Positions 12,001 to 21,018 of a stretch of DNA of 64,000 nucleotides are shown here, piece by piece. The stretch's first letter is position 1; every line of letters starts with the position of its first letter. Below the pieces are notes generated by a model that made no database searches, was not told the origin of the DNA, and saw nothing but the letters and a program-made list of their open reading frames with translations. Source of the stretch: Monocercomonoides exilis (lineage: Eukaryota; Preaxostyla; Oxymonadida; Polymastigidae). The position numbers and the translations under genes are program-made. Where the stretch lies: assembly GCA_001643675.2 (NCBI GenBank), contig LSRY02000031.1, positions 775,001-839,000 of the forward strand, in the 5' to 3' direction.

Positions 12001-13790
12001 TGGATCACAGATAGATCGCTCACAGCCAATTCCCCTGTTCCAACACAAAACAGACTCAGTCCATTTCCCTCAAATTTTGTTTCAATGGATGAACCAGCTG
12101 AAGAAACCCCATTCACAGAGATTGTTATCTCTCCAACATCAATTCCTTTGCCTTCCACAACTGTTCCACTCAACACCTTTATTTCCTCCACAAAACCCTC
12201 AATCATTTGAGACAGGCAATGGCTGATTGTGAGACATGCACAACTTTCATCCAATCCACAGCTGAATGTGTCTTTTGCATTTGTCTGATTCTCTCTTGAA
12301 GCAACAAATCTGCTTCTTCCTCCTTTATTGGGAAGCCAATCGCTTTTATCTCCACCTGCGTAATACCTAACCCCTTCAGTTCTTGAAGAATAACAGAAAA
12401 CCGCTTGAGATTCCGCGTTGTTGTCGTGAACATAAATGTCATTTCCTCGCGAAGCACTGTTATTGTGGAAAAAGCAAAACCACAAAAGATTTCCATTAAA
12501 ACCATTTGTCAGAATACTGACTGCTCCTCCACGTAAATCTGAATGACATCCTTGAAAAAGGCAATTATGAGCAACAATTTTATCTGTTGCAGTCCAACTG
12601 ATATAACCTCCTCCATCGCCGTTTCCTGAATTATGTCCGCTGCAATTTTTGAAAAAACAATTCAACACGCAATCTTTTGTTTTGTTTGTTTTTGAACTCC
12701 AAATTCCAAGTCCTCCAGCATCATTTCCAGACCATCCATCTTTGAACAAACAGTTTTCAACAAATACCTGGATTATCATTCCTTCTATTTCTGCCCCAGC
12801 TCCTCCATTATCAGTTGAAGAGACACAATAGCACTCAACAAATGTGGAATGTTTCACTGTGCATTCTGCAATGTTCAATGCAAATATTCCCCCTCCTCTT
12901 GTGGATGTCGCATTGCATTTCACAAACGACGAATTCTCAACAGTCAGTGTTGCACTCGAATTGTCATGCACATACAGCGCTCCTCCGCATGAAGCATTAC
13001 ACCCAATCCATCCAGCATTCTTATATGTCTGTGTCACAGTGGCTTCAACCCTATTTGCATTCCTCACTCTCCGATCCACTCTTTCATTCTGAACAAATGT
13101 GCAATTGTTGCAGGTGAATGAACCAGATCCTTCTGTTCCACCCACGATTCCTCTCTCAAGCACATTCATCGATCTTTCAACCTCACAATCCTCCATAAAG
13201 CTCATCCTCATCATCCTCTCTTTCACAGATTGTATTTCCTCCGTTTCACCATATTTCTTTGTGATATTCGCAAATCCACAGTTTTGAATGCATTCACTCA
13301 ACCCAAAGCCGTCTCTCAGAAAACTGCCTCCACTCCCACAAAACACAACATCCTCATACTCACTGTTTCTCACAAACAACGAAGACAAATCACCCCCTTC
13401 CATCTCCACCACACTCCCCATCATTCCACATTCCTGACCATTCCCAACACCCAAAGTCGTGTTTATCAGCCAGCATGCCCCTCCATTCTTCACATAATTC
13501 CCATTCCACTCATTATTTCTCACAAACACACTCCCCTCAACCTGCAGCAATGATCCTGCTCTTATTTCGAATATCACACGATCATCTGGCTTTTCAAGCA
13601 ACATCCCCTTCAATTCAACTGACGAGTTGTGTATTTCGCAGAACATCCGAACAACACTTCCTCTCTCCAAAACACCACTCTTCTCCATTCCACGAACATG
13701 GAAAGCATCATATTCATTTCTCACCTTGTCGTTTCTTTCTTTGCCACAAATGGCTGGCAACAAACACACAAGATAAACGAAGAGAATCAT
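6021..13790 (-). CDS. Giant beta-helix surface protein with membrane span and kinase-like tail (gene 1)
   Basis: The product has 2,589 residues from ATG at 13790 to TGA. Residues 1-16 are a hydrophobic signal peptide. Residues ~20-2140 form a Pmp/pectin-lyase-like ectodomain of GGA/GGG turns with N- and C-rich strands and many N-glycosylation sequons (for example ACGGALYVHDNSS). Four cysteine modules of the type CG-x(2-4)-[PSA]C-x-[ST] start near residues 511, 853, 1240 and 1620. A membrane helix spans 2147-2170, followed by a basic stop-transfer sequence (RWRKAK), a charged, probably helical linker and a Ser/Asp-rich stretch. Residues ~2320-2560 resemble a protein kinase: RWKAPE at 2458-2463 is the APE motif and SVVFSIGMMVWE matches subdomain IX. 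No glycine loop, HRD or DFG motif is visible; an acidic low-complexity insert stands where HRD to DFG should be, so it is probably a pseudokinase. It would sit in the plasma membrane as a receptor- or adhesin-like protein; ligand and signalling are unknown. Gene 2 is its inverted paralogue. Confidence 0.9.
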   Translation of the reverse strand: MILFVYLVCLLPAICGKERNDKVRNEYDAFHVRGMEKSGVLERGSVVRMFCEIHNSSVELKGMLLEKPDDRVIFEIRAGSLLQVEGSVFVRNNEWNGNYVKNGGACWLINTTLGVGNGQECGMMGSVVEMEGGDLSSLFVRNSEYEDVVFCGSGGSFLRDGFGLSECIQNCGFANITKKYGETEEIQSVKERMMRMSFMEDCEVERSMNVLERGIVGGTEGSGSFTCNNCTFVQNERVDRRVRNANRVEATVTQTYKNAGWIGCNASCGGALYVHDNSSATLTVENSSFVKCNATSTRGGGIFALNIAECTVKHSTFVECYCVSSTDNGGAGAEIEGMIIQVFVENCLFKDGWSGNDAGGLGIWSSKTNKTKDCVLNCFFKNCSGHNSGNGDGGGYISWTATDKIVAHNCLFQGCHSDLRGGAVSILTNGFNGNLLWFCFFHNNSASRGNDIYVHDNNAESQAVFCYSSRTEGVRYYAGGDKSDWLPNKGGRSRFVASRENQTNAKDTFSCGLDESCACLTISHCLSQMIEGFVEEIKVLSGTVVEGKGIDVGEITISVNGVSSAGSSIETKFEGNGLSLFCVGTGELAVSDLSVIHNTSFENNRQCRLFEVEGSGLMDVKRMNISMGTTHLEERSIQNSLVNVEGGELKMQDVKWGQTFSTTSVISLSQESSVTLSLDKCVFSNIVRTTAGSSLISVGEGSHSITLEGCAIDGCGNEDCEFGGEMMVEVGSGSSLNVKGGIVKNCYASATQGRGGGIGLKVKDTNTEFLISSTFEGNRARWGSDIFVDSIDLESTATSGKITSLTASLETKSKMQGYENGDESFPIPLCVHLWNNFSSPAFVGGGSLSHDFSKCGFEEFPCSSIWKAVSLHFEGKKKDVALLEPFVFEEELGLTSNEWSIASKENEMKCDVSDQKEGAQSGLIENTVSVCVTGIVFSLKKSLTFHESVFECHSGKLALNGCGMEGGTETVSTVFVKAVGGVVEVSEFGSENMKIGDSSIFVVEGNAESVPSMNMTHCDFSEITFGDGSVVECHEGIIEEMSGCTFSSITRWKGSGGCISIVNNDDDNDGRDFKVEINDCTFEECAVTGEEGTEIGGGALFCEASSETNLLINMCSFYCCRAPYEEGSVGYGGGIMLKILKEEEEGKAGFVISSPVFSSEKPNNAKYGKDLFISSASLAKSIKNETLPFVKDRLEELTEDSLMGYDGENKECAIPLIYFWKSVESSVYIADEGNNVVVCGLLEYPCRSVDYGVKRESDLGIESIAVQGVCDVRSVIEMSGMRVEGTNMESDKIRFAQTLEGDGDVVVECKGVVQFSELGILIPSSFDNGESILIQTGSDAVKTSVVSCSIRTIGNAESEVSFVLISASKGIVEIEKTEIAGFSTMHEIMSISADCVTTMSDVTFEDISLSGKSAVVMSECVISERKNDNAEEIWNILFEQCTFANVKHSVSNNPSLLCCDISNEVRLKIENSSINNCGSGSSNEGGGVFFLLNERGRLEVNHTNVTECFCSNIGRGGGMFLKSQSVSQKTLPFVLSNITFLRNVASKGRDVFVKCTDLDSQISESQFLINFGEPFVRELAIWGCTADNYGDEEDLLRRVFVFRSEFIFVSSIVENSSDSKQCGEMKSTCSSLNVGVSHIIPSDYSQLFVWNETELTGSCSAEKVTIKSMEASRNGEIKVREIELVNEGVVRTSESVRFEKVSFVFCGMGNVVCSCLIRQLNGSLILESVSFLSESRTTENTQNIFDFSLIVVEEGLFEADRCSVGHLKFSKAVFEILRSEGTTFEDAGVDDVQCKNSLIECGKSEKVSISKLAATNIGLEERSLISLENSHSSLILSLMVSSFTNISRSSDGSCIVCTSQPMSGFEMCNCSFHECTSESPKGSQVAITNANKMLIDLCVFEGNLETGTEVNGVADEVCKWNGSVVDLSMSEAVVRDTTICNSSKGGMSVSGGTIIIKDGRFENNNPSIENYPSLRRNIICSNSASLTISSLKGGDGVKDNSSLWILNEGCNFEGIISERASPFFIPVLECVEAKEVGEEVEIVFKGKELLPCDLSFMVVKQMGEEKQIEKYEFDESGYVSEIEVEGRLPKEMITEAGEGVEVSVCILFGDGNNPSSTDSFILKNKSESKTNGEGKLAEGGKEGKSFWLLIVIVLVVILLIVLIVAVIFIVRWRKAKNEANDLREIVNDTVKKDPKLIEMVTMEMSPEEQWRRAEKDAEKKNEERIKKRVYEKSLGHSESSEHLLSESGSTEYILGRDTDKIPEWMLEKVEEEEIRKRTPSPSISSTSTTDTTDSDSTFVRGEDLCPTTSSMSNLVDAMACSSPHEKLIVDLRDSLFMLLHGRNEKKEMAIGSLKEREQTTAQVLFWVANGALHSFDEMENPLQSLANLSPHIVLFSEHMVICIVMHSDLLSDDDSDSSSISSSTVVTSASDDGDDDDDSLPSSAFEEDEDAFRKECLRWKAPELQMNKKMGATKESVVFSIGMMVWECVTLEIPFGEYEGVVAGQKIVNGERPKVEKMGGSSLRELEEKCVVQGWDERVTLGDVKRELFMKMPMGSMFVTASDALDIGDGSRCEEADSEDTNGSFSRME

Positions 13791-13806
13791 TGCTTAAATG
13801 CAAATA

Positions 13807-13824
13807 ATGGGTTCATGATCCCAT
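13807..13824 (-). promoter_or_regulatory. Conserved palindrome just upstream of gene 1 start
   Basis: ATGGGATCATGAACCCAT on the gene strand, an imperfect palindrome ending 16 nt before the ATG. The identical 18-mer lies exactly 16 nt before the ATG of gene 2 (24843-24860), in flanks that otherwise differ by substitutions and indels. Gene 3, whose 5' part is of another subtype, lacks it. This suggests a core promoter or start-site element; the role is inferred. Confidence 0.5.
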
Positions 13825-15500
13825 ATTTCTGATTATATCCCATTATCTTGTGGAGAATCAAAAAACATTATTTCCTGCGCAAATTCCATTTTCTAAATCC
13901 AATTCTCTGAATTTATTTCCATTTTTCATATTCATTTTATTGTAAATATTAATTCACAGAAACTGCCTTCTTCAATTGATTTCCACTTTTTTTCTTCAAT
14001 TTTTTGAATCTCATCTTTCTTGTATATTCCGTTTGAATGAAATGTTTCTAATTCTTATCTCCTTTTCGTAATCTCCTTTCTCGTTAAATTATTTTCATTC
14101 GTTTGATATCGCCGTATTTTCTACACCTTATTTCAAATTTTCCTGAAAATACAAAAAGAGAAAAAAAAAATCAAAAAATGATGAAAATATAAATACCGAG
14201 AAAGTTATTCTGAATGTTTCAAAATGGCATTTAATTGTTTTTGCTTCATTCAGTAAAAAAATTGCTTCAACTCTTCATCGTGCCCCCAAACTCTCCTTTT
14301 CTAGCACGTCTTTCCATGGAATTCCTTTTTTCCTTTTTGCAGAAAGAGTAATTGACTTTTGATTCAATATCCTCTGTTCTTTCTCTTTTCTGATTTTTCT
14401 TCATTTTCTACATCTTTTGATCCTCATTTTGCTCTCTTCTATTGCATATCTTCCATTTTTCAAGTCTTCTTCTTCTTTTAGATATTCAATGTTTTCCACC
14501 AGAATTTGCATTCACCTTTGTTTTTCCTCTTTTCAATTAATTCTTGAATCAATCTCACTTCAGAGCATTTTCAGTCAGTAATCCAATGAAGTTCTGTCTT
14601 TTTCAGATATTTTTCTATTCCTTCAATAATACCTCAATTCAGCCTTTTCTTGCTTTCATTGAGCATTGAAAATTGCTTTTTTGTTTTATCAGTTGAGATT
14701 TGGCAATTGTCAATCGTGATTACTGCTCTTTTCCAAAAATAAGTTTTCTATATTCACATTTCCGCTATAGAACTGTTATGTTATTTACATCTTTATGCAA
14801 TCGGAGAAGGATTTGAATATCTCTGTGATTAATGATCAAAATAATCCATTTTTCTGATGATTGAATAAAACGTTCCTAAAACGCACATATGAAAAATAAT
14901 TTTCAAAAAAGAAAACCTCAAGCCTTCAATTCCTTTGATGTTTCCGTTGTTTGAGTTTTGGATCTGTTTTCTCTTCAGATTCGAGTCTGGTATTTCAATC
15001 ATTTCTTTTGCATTTTCGAACCAAATGCAGCCTTTCTGAGGCAAATAAAATTGATCAAAAAGAAACGAAAATAAAAACAAACAGTTATTCTAAATATGAT
15101 TATTTTGCTCAGGAATCACTTGGAATGGCCTTGAATGAATCATTTTTTGAAAAGCATTCCATTCAATCATTGATATCATAAGGTTTTGGAATAGAATTGG
15201 AGTTTCTGCAATAATACAAATAATTAAGCAGGAAGGAAAGTGAATAAAAATATTTGTGCTTCATCTGCCTTCAAAATGAGTAATTTTCTTCTGGCAAAAA
15301 TAACTGAAACAAACTGAAAATTCCCTCTTCATCCTTGTGAAAATGAAAAATAAATAAATGTTTGTGCAAGATTCATCGTGAAACAATCCTCAATATGTTC
15401 ACTGAACTCCAGAAAACGGAATAGAAAAAGTGCAGGAATTTTTATGTTATTATGGGCATGACATTTTTTTAAAACTTGTTTTTGTTCATTTCCAACTTTA
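13825..15500 (-). other. 5' flank of gene 1, mirrored upstream of gene 2
   Basis: Diverged inverted copy of 23220-24842. About 14950-15205 (minus) contains decayed coding-like sequence (…MISMIEWNAFQKMIHS…, …GCIWFENAKEM…) matching an open 120-codon frame at 23374-23736, but here with a stop. No intact gene is seen. Confidence 0.5.
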
Positions 15501-16007
15501 AATAAATACAACTTTTTTTTTAAGAATTAATGATATCAGTATTTGCAATCATTTGTGAGATGAAAAATTTTGTGTCCCTCTTTTAACAGTGAAATTGCTT
15601 GAATATTTCTCAAAAATTTAAACACTTGAATGAAAACTATTTTTCAATGATTTATTATAATATAATTTGAAAAATTTTGATTCTTATTAAAAAATTCTTC
15701 TGGAATAGTATTAAAAATTCATTTTCACTTTACAAGTTGGACAGATTTATTCAATATTATTTGTGAATAATGAAAAGAAAACAATAAAGATAAAAAATAA
15801 ATCTTCAAACTCTAAAAACAACACATATTGGTTTATGCACAATATACGACCGTGAATGAAATCAACATATGCTGAAGCCATGATAACAATATGAAGAACA
15901 CATGTATTTTTCTCTTTCAACTATTTGCAGAAACACAGAAAAAAATTTCGAAATTTTATTATTATTATTTTTTTTGATCAAATTTTTCAGATTTTTCTTT
16001 CAAACAT
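15501..16007. other. Intergenic, no feature seen
   Basis: AT-rich sequence between the gene 1 flank and the Merlin-like remnant. Short open frames look random. Confidence 0.45.
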
Positions 16008-17860
16008 ATGGGACAAAATATTTGACTTCGAGCATTTTCATTGAAAAATTATGCACCTTTGATAAACTTTTTGTGTTAAAAAAATTCGAAATAAATGTGT
16101 TCATTTTTTGACATTCATGGAATTTCACAAAACTTTTTGCAATAACATCGTGATGTTTGTTTTCAGATATGAAAATCCAATTTATATTGAAATCTGGTAA
16201 AGTTTTAAAATGTTATAAGTGAAACAATTTTTTAATGCTTTGTGCATAAAAAGCTTGAAAGTCAGTATTTTCCCCCATATATGTAATTTTGCAATTAGAG
16301 ATTGATGTGCAAACAAATATTTTCTGAAAAATGTGATTAAAGCAATGCAACTGTTTTTCATTCGGGTTCATGTTCAGAATACTCCGCTCCATCGCTAACT
16401 TCCTTTGAATCCTCGAAATTTCTTCGTTTTGTTCAGATAAAACTGGAACATCCTCTTCGTCATCATTATCTTCGTGGTCTTCCTTTTCTTCTTCAATATA
16501 TTCATCCACTTTATATTGGCAAATTTCTCTCACAGTTTCAACAAATGTTGATTGTTTTCTTTTTTGAAACACAAAAGAAGAAATATAATCATCAATGAAT
16601 TTCTCTTTCAGCCCCGTACGAGGCAAATCTCTTCGAAATTGACTCCAAAGTCTCTCAATCATATAAGTGCATATTTCGCTCACTGGATCTTTGAAATGAT
16701 ATTCGTTGCAGATTGTATTGTGGCCATAACCGAGATCACTGAGAGATGAGTACGCTTTCCATTCATCACTGTGAATCATTGTTCCTTGTAAGATGTTTTC
16801 TAGAATGATTGGTTGCAATGTGTTTATTTTTCTATTGGGGACTCTGATAATTAAAAAGCTTCCTTGTTTCCCGTCCTGAGTTCTTTGAACATCTCCAAAT
16901 AGCCAGATCTGCTCCTTTTATCTGCCTTTATGATAATTTCATCTGTTCAATATTGCAAAGTCATTCTTGACAATTGTATTTTCACCTCCAATTGGCTGAA
17001 ACGATGATGCTGCGCTCTGTGCCATTGCTGCTGTTGCAAGTGAATAGTAAAAACCAACTGTGTTTCTATGCACACCAAAAATCAAAAATTTCAGAATAAT
17101 TCATAGCTTCATCCATTTGAAAAGGAAAATATTCAATAATTTTCCAATTTCTATAATTTGATTTTCCATTAATAGATTTGACAGTAGGCTTATTGTTTTA
17201 TTGCATCTGATTGACCTCCATTACCTAGAATTAGGATTTCATTCATTGAGAACTGTTTCCTCATGGCAACTTCTTCATTCTTTGAATCTTTGATTCAACA
17301 TTGCATTTCTGAACCATTCCCATGTATCATTTGCGTTAAGAAATAATTCGTTGAAAAAGCTAATTTTGAATTTGCGATCCTCAATTTGCATTCAGAAAAA
17401 ATTTGCAAAAATAATATGCGTGATTATTCTTAAAATCAGATTTTTTCTGTTGAAATTTTCAGTTCAAAAATTTCCCTCGAATATCAAAAAAAGAACACTG
17501 AAGAGTGAAAAGGATCAATAAAGAAATATTAATCTTTATGTCAGCTGTTTCGTTTTTTCATAAAACATTTGTGATAAATTAAGCATTTGAATTCAAAAGC
17601 TTTTCCCAATTACAAAGAGAATTTGAAAAAACAACACACCGATAGAAGTTATTATTTCATTAATAATCGCACATGTTTCAAAAAATTTAAGAAAATTTTT
17701 GTTCAATTTTTCATCATGAAACTGAACTTCACAACAAATTTGAATATTATCGAAACTCAATTTCACGTTTATTTATCGAATTATTTACCATGAAGTATTT
17801 TCAGAAATTATTCAAGATTATTTCTATGAAAATTATCGGACCCTATAAGATACACTTAAC
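16008..17860 (-). mobile_element. Dead Merlin-like DNA transposon
   Basis: Contains a broken IS1016/Merlin-type transposase gene (16213 to ~17330, minus). On its 3' side lies a 256-bp segment (16008-16263) repeated in both arms of the foldback element at 2656-4745. On its 5' side, 17540-17860 resembles 1-411 near the window start. Terminal inverted repeats and a target duplication could not be fixed by eye, so the outer limits are estimates. Confidence 0.6.
16213..17330 (-). pseudogene. Merlin (IS1016/ISXO2-like) transposase, broken
   Basis: The open part, 16213-16818, translates to 201 residues with MIHSDEWKAYSSL (second catalytic Asp region) and a W/E block MIERLWSQFRR where the catalytic Glu is expected, then an acidic C-terminal tail. 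In the same frame the sequence continues upstream through IWLFGDVQRTQDGKQG, typical of this fold. Further upstream, other frames carry DEIIIKADKR and VHRNTVGFYYSLATAA, which match the N-terminal half but need frameshifts. Neither a whole frame nor a start codon survives. The family makes a DDE transposase for cut-and-paste movement; this copy is inactive. Confidence 0.65.
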
Positions 17861-18719
17861 CATTTCCATGAAGTCAAACTCGAGAATTTTGATTTTTTTC
17901 TCTCTTATTTTAAAAAAATAAAAATTGGCTGTTTTATTGAGCGATGAATTTTGACAATTGCACAAATCTATCATTAAGATTTTTTGTGACTCAACGACAT
18001 TTCTCAGTTTGCTATTGTCTTTTCATTATTTGCACACCAAAAATAATGCTATTTCGAAAATGAATATTTCAATTTCGAAATTCATTTAAAACTGAAAGCT
18101 TTAATTTATCTCACAAATAAATTTCAGAAAAGTTCAAGTTATTTTTTAATCAATCAAATTACAATACTCAAAGAAAACTGTTTTTTTTATCGCAACAATC
18201 AATAAATCATTTTTTTGGAAAAAAATTTTTTCTAAAATCATCACTCTGATGATAAGTTAATCGCAAATAATTCATTATTTTGAACGATCTGAAGGAAATA
18301 GTGAGTTTACAATCACATTTATTGAATTTCAAAAGACCAGAGTTTTTTGCCAATGAATTTTTTTTGTTTCTTTGGTGAAATTTAAAAAAAACTTCGATTT
18401 TTTTAAAATAGTAAATGAATTCATTTTCTTTTCAAATTAACTTCAAATTATAGTATTTTCAATCAAAATAAATGAAAATTTTAAATAAAAATGCCTCATT
18501 TTTCACATATTTATGAACAAAGTTTACTAATGAGATAAAAATTTATAGAATATTAATCGAAAAACGTAAGTTATTCATTCCACAAATCAAAATATTTTTC
18601 ATTTCGAAATTGAATAAAAATTTTTCGAATTAGAATTATTTTTGGTGTACCAATCACAAAATATGCTTCTTCAAAATTATTCTTCATCTGAATTATCGTT
18701 TAAATCATCTCCAGTGACC
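17861..18719. other. Intergenic, no feature seen
   Basis: Very AT-rich with no recognisable coding or structured element. Confidence 0.5.
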
Positions 18720-19680
18720 TATTTATAAACTAACTATTTATTTCATCATCATGACCTTCTTTTTCTTGTTTTTCTTTTCCTCCTTCTTTTCCTTCTCCGG
18801 CTTTTGCATTACACTGACTAAGTCAAGATCATAAACCTCCAGATGTTAGCGTAATTGAACGGATGACGAAGCCTCACATTAACCCACCTGGAAAACGGAC
18901 TTGAATTGTTAAGGTTAAACCACGCAAAGCCATGAATAGAAGTGAGTCAGCTCCTTTGAGGAATTCTGCAATCCTACTAATCTGTTTTAGGCTGTAGCTC
19001 AGATGATGCAGTCACGAACATTGACCAGTTGCATTCAGCTCAATGAAGCCACGAAGCAGGTGCTGGAGATAGCAGCGCAGGCAAAAGTGAAGTTGAAGGA
19101 GAAGGACAGAGAAGTGTTTAGGATGGACAATCTCATTCCAATGAAGTCCGCTACGAAAGGAACATCAAGATGGAACAATAACGATGCGGGGCAACTGAGG
19201 GGGTGATGAAGGAGCGTCACAGGAGGAAAAAGGATGGCTCACGGAAACTACATAAGTGGAGTAATTAGATCGCTTCCATCCTTGTTGAATTCTTCTTTCA
19301 GCTCATTTTCTGGTTCCGATTCGGTTTCTGTTTCCGTTCCATTGCGTTCTCAACAGGGATTGGTATAACAGGTGTTGTGCAATAACAGGAGATAAAATAC
19401 ATTCAATGACTTATTCCAACAGGAGCAATGAACAATCAAAGAGTTGCAGTTCGTCTGTTAGCTTTGGGAATACAAGACCCAAACGAAAGAGGAAAAGCAC
19501 ATGAAGGGAGGATGTCTTCGAAGAAAGAGAAGCTTGGTGGGTTGAATGGGCTGAAGGATTTGGATGGAGACGATTTGAACGGAGGGACGATAGGTTTTCT
19601 GGGTGAGGAAGACGAAGAATGAGAATGGAGTCACCGTTGGAGGGAGTTGGACCAGAAGATATTTTTGAGAGTGTCAGTCA
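18720..19680 (+). pseudogene. Decayed host coding region with intron-like boundaries
   Basis: GC content rises above the surroundings and protein-like stretches appear. From 18991 one frame reads AVAQMMQSRTLTSC and continues with alternating hydrophobic and charged residues to a TGA at 19204-19206. It is preceded by a 49-nt intron-like segment (18942-18990) with donor GTGAGT, a branch-like TACTAAT and a terminal TTTTAG. A second acceptor-like end (CCAACAG) precedes 19422, after which another frame reads SFGNTRPKRKRKS and, beyond a stop, VFEERE with a tryptophan-rich stretch. Frames are interrupted, so this looks like a dead multi-exon gene. The family is not recognised. Confidence 0.35.
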
Positions 19681-19779
19681 AAAACAGCTCAATAAACAGA
19701 GAATTTGAATGGTACAGGGATTCTTCTCTTTTGTGGGTGTTTCTGTTTCAGCCGTTGCTCAGTGCAAACAGAAATGGAG

Positions 19780-19875
19780 AGATTTCTTTTTCTTCTTTTT
19801 CTTCTTTTTCTTCAGCGACTTCTTCTTATTCATCTTCTTCGACTTCTTCTTCTTCTTCTTCTCTCTTTTTTCTTT
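19780..19875 (+). repeat. Polypyrimidine TTC/TTTTTC tract
   Basis: Long run of TTC and TTTTTC units; open frames here encode only Phe/Ser runs and are low-complexity artefacts. Confidence 0.7.
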
Positions 19876-20175
19876 TTCTTCTTCCCAACTGATCATCTCC
19901 TCCAATTCTTTCCTCTCCTTCATTCTTCTCTTTAATCCTTTCTTCATTTCATTTAGTTCCTTTATTTGTGCTGTTTTTTGCCTTTTTGATATGTTTCATG
20001 ACATTTCCATTTTCCATGTCTGTTTTCAACTGAGTCGCGGAATTTATGACGGAAAACAACTGCACTGAAAGTGGGAATAAAACTCTTCATTCATATTTTT
20101 CTCATGAGATTTTTGAAGAAGAAGCAATTGAAATGAAATAAGAAGAAGAAAATTCATCAAAAATAGAGAAAGAAA

Positions 20176-20263
20176 TTGATTTTGAAGATAAAGAAGAAGA
20201 AGAAGAAGATGATGATGATGAAAGAGAAGAAGAAGAAGAAGAAGAAGAAGAAGGAAATGAAAG

Positions 20264-20299
<36 letters not shown>

Positions 20300-20345
20300 A
20301 GAATGAGAAGGAGAAGGAGAAGGAGAAGGAGAAGGAGAAGATAAA
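20176..20345 (+). repeat. GAA/GAT/GGA purine-rich microsatellite
   Basis: About 170 bp of GAA repeats with GAT, GAG and AAGGAG variants. All overlapping frames are low-complexity (Lys, Glu, Ser or Phe runs) and are not annotated as genes. Confidence 0.8.
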
Positions 20346-20617
20346 AACGAAGAAACTGAACGAAGAGTCATACAAATTCATTTTCCATGAACAACCTTTG
20401 AATCCTCATCATCTGCAGTTGAAAAGAAAACTGTTTCTTAAGTAGAAAGATAATCTTTGCAAACAACAGAAACTTCGCCTTGTGCATAATCTGTTTGTCT
20501 GCTTCAGCCATACGATTCTTGTGAATGAACTAGAACTGCTGTTGAGACTTCTTTGGCAAGCAAAAAAAAGATGAATGAGGAAATCAGATGAAGAAAGATG
20601 ATATCGATGCAGGAGAG

Positions 20618-20664
20618 AAAGAGAAAGAGAAAGAGAAAGAGAAAGAGAAAGAAAGAGAGAGAGA
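20618..20664 (+). repeat. GAGAAA microsatellite
   Basis: About eight GAGAAA/GAAA units followed by GA repeats. Confidence 0.75.
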
Positions 20665-20971
20665 GATACACAATACGAAGATCAAAATGTTCACCTCCAG
20701 CTGCTCTATCAGAGGCAGTCCCATAGTCAATCAGCTTGTCAATTTCTTTTAAGAACAGGATTGAACTGCAATCAGAATGACTTGTACAACTTTGAGCAGG
20801 TTCAGATTTGTCTGTGCGATGAATAAGAACAAGAACAGAAACACAACTTGAAGTAAAATGCAGCATCCGAAGTTTCAGAAGCAGCAGCGGCTTCATGTTC
20901 AATGACTCGCTTGGCGTTATCAGCGCATGCATCGTGTCTGCTTCTCGATGATTGAAGTGATTTTGACTACG

Positions 20972-21018
20972 TCTTTAGCTTTGGCTTTGGCTTTAACTTT
21001 GACTTTGACTTTGGTTGT
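20972..21018 (+). repeat. Hexanucleotide TTTGRC/TTTGGC repeat
   Basis: Tandem six-base units (tttggc, tttaac, tttgac). On the minus strand they would encode alternating Lys and Ala/Val, so this may be repeat coding sequence of the decayed gene around it. Confidence 0.55.

Larger units (their letters stand above)
5124..15500 (-). repeat. Left arm of inverted repeat IR1 (gene 1 with flanks)
   Basis: This segment is the inverted paralogue of 23220-33551. The gene ends pair exactly: gene 1 spans 6021-13790 and gene 2 spans 24877-32645, so both sums are about 38,667. The 3' flank including a long homopolymer tract, and about 1.7 kb of 5' flank, are shared. Similarity is clear but lower than in IR2, so this duplication is older. 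The inner edges (~15500 and ~23220) are approximate. Confidence 0.75.

Noticed and set aside
6021-13790. Bacterial (chlamydial) origin of the Pmp-like proteins
   Set aside because: The beta-helix motif alone is not evidence of transfer; base composition, the kinase-like tail and the intron-bearing neighbour are eukaryotic, and no autotransporter barrel is present.
20157-20445. Open frames over the GAA/GAT microsatellite, and those at 19705-20068
   Set aside because: Pure low-complexity translations of a simple repeat on both strands.
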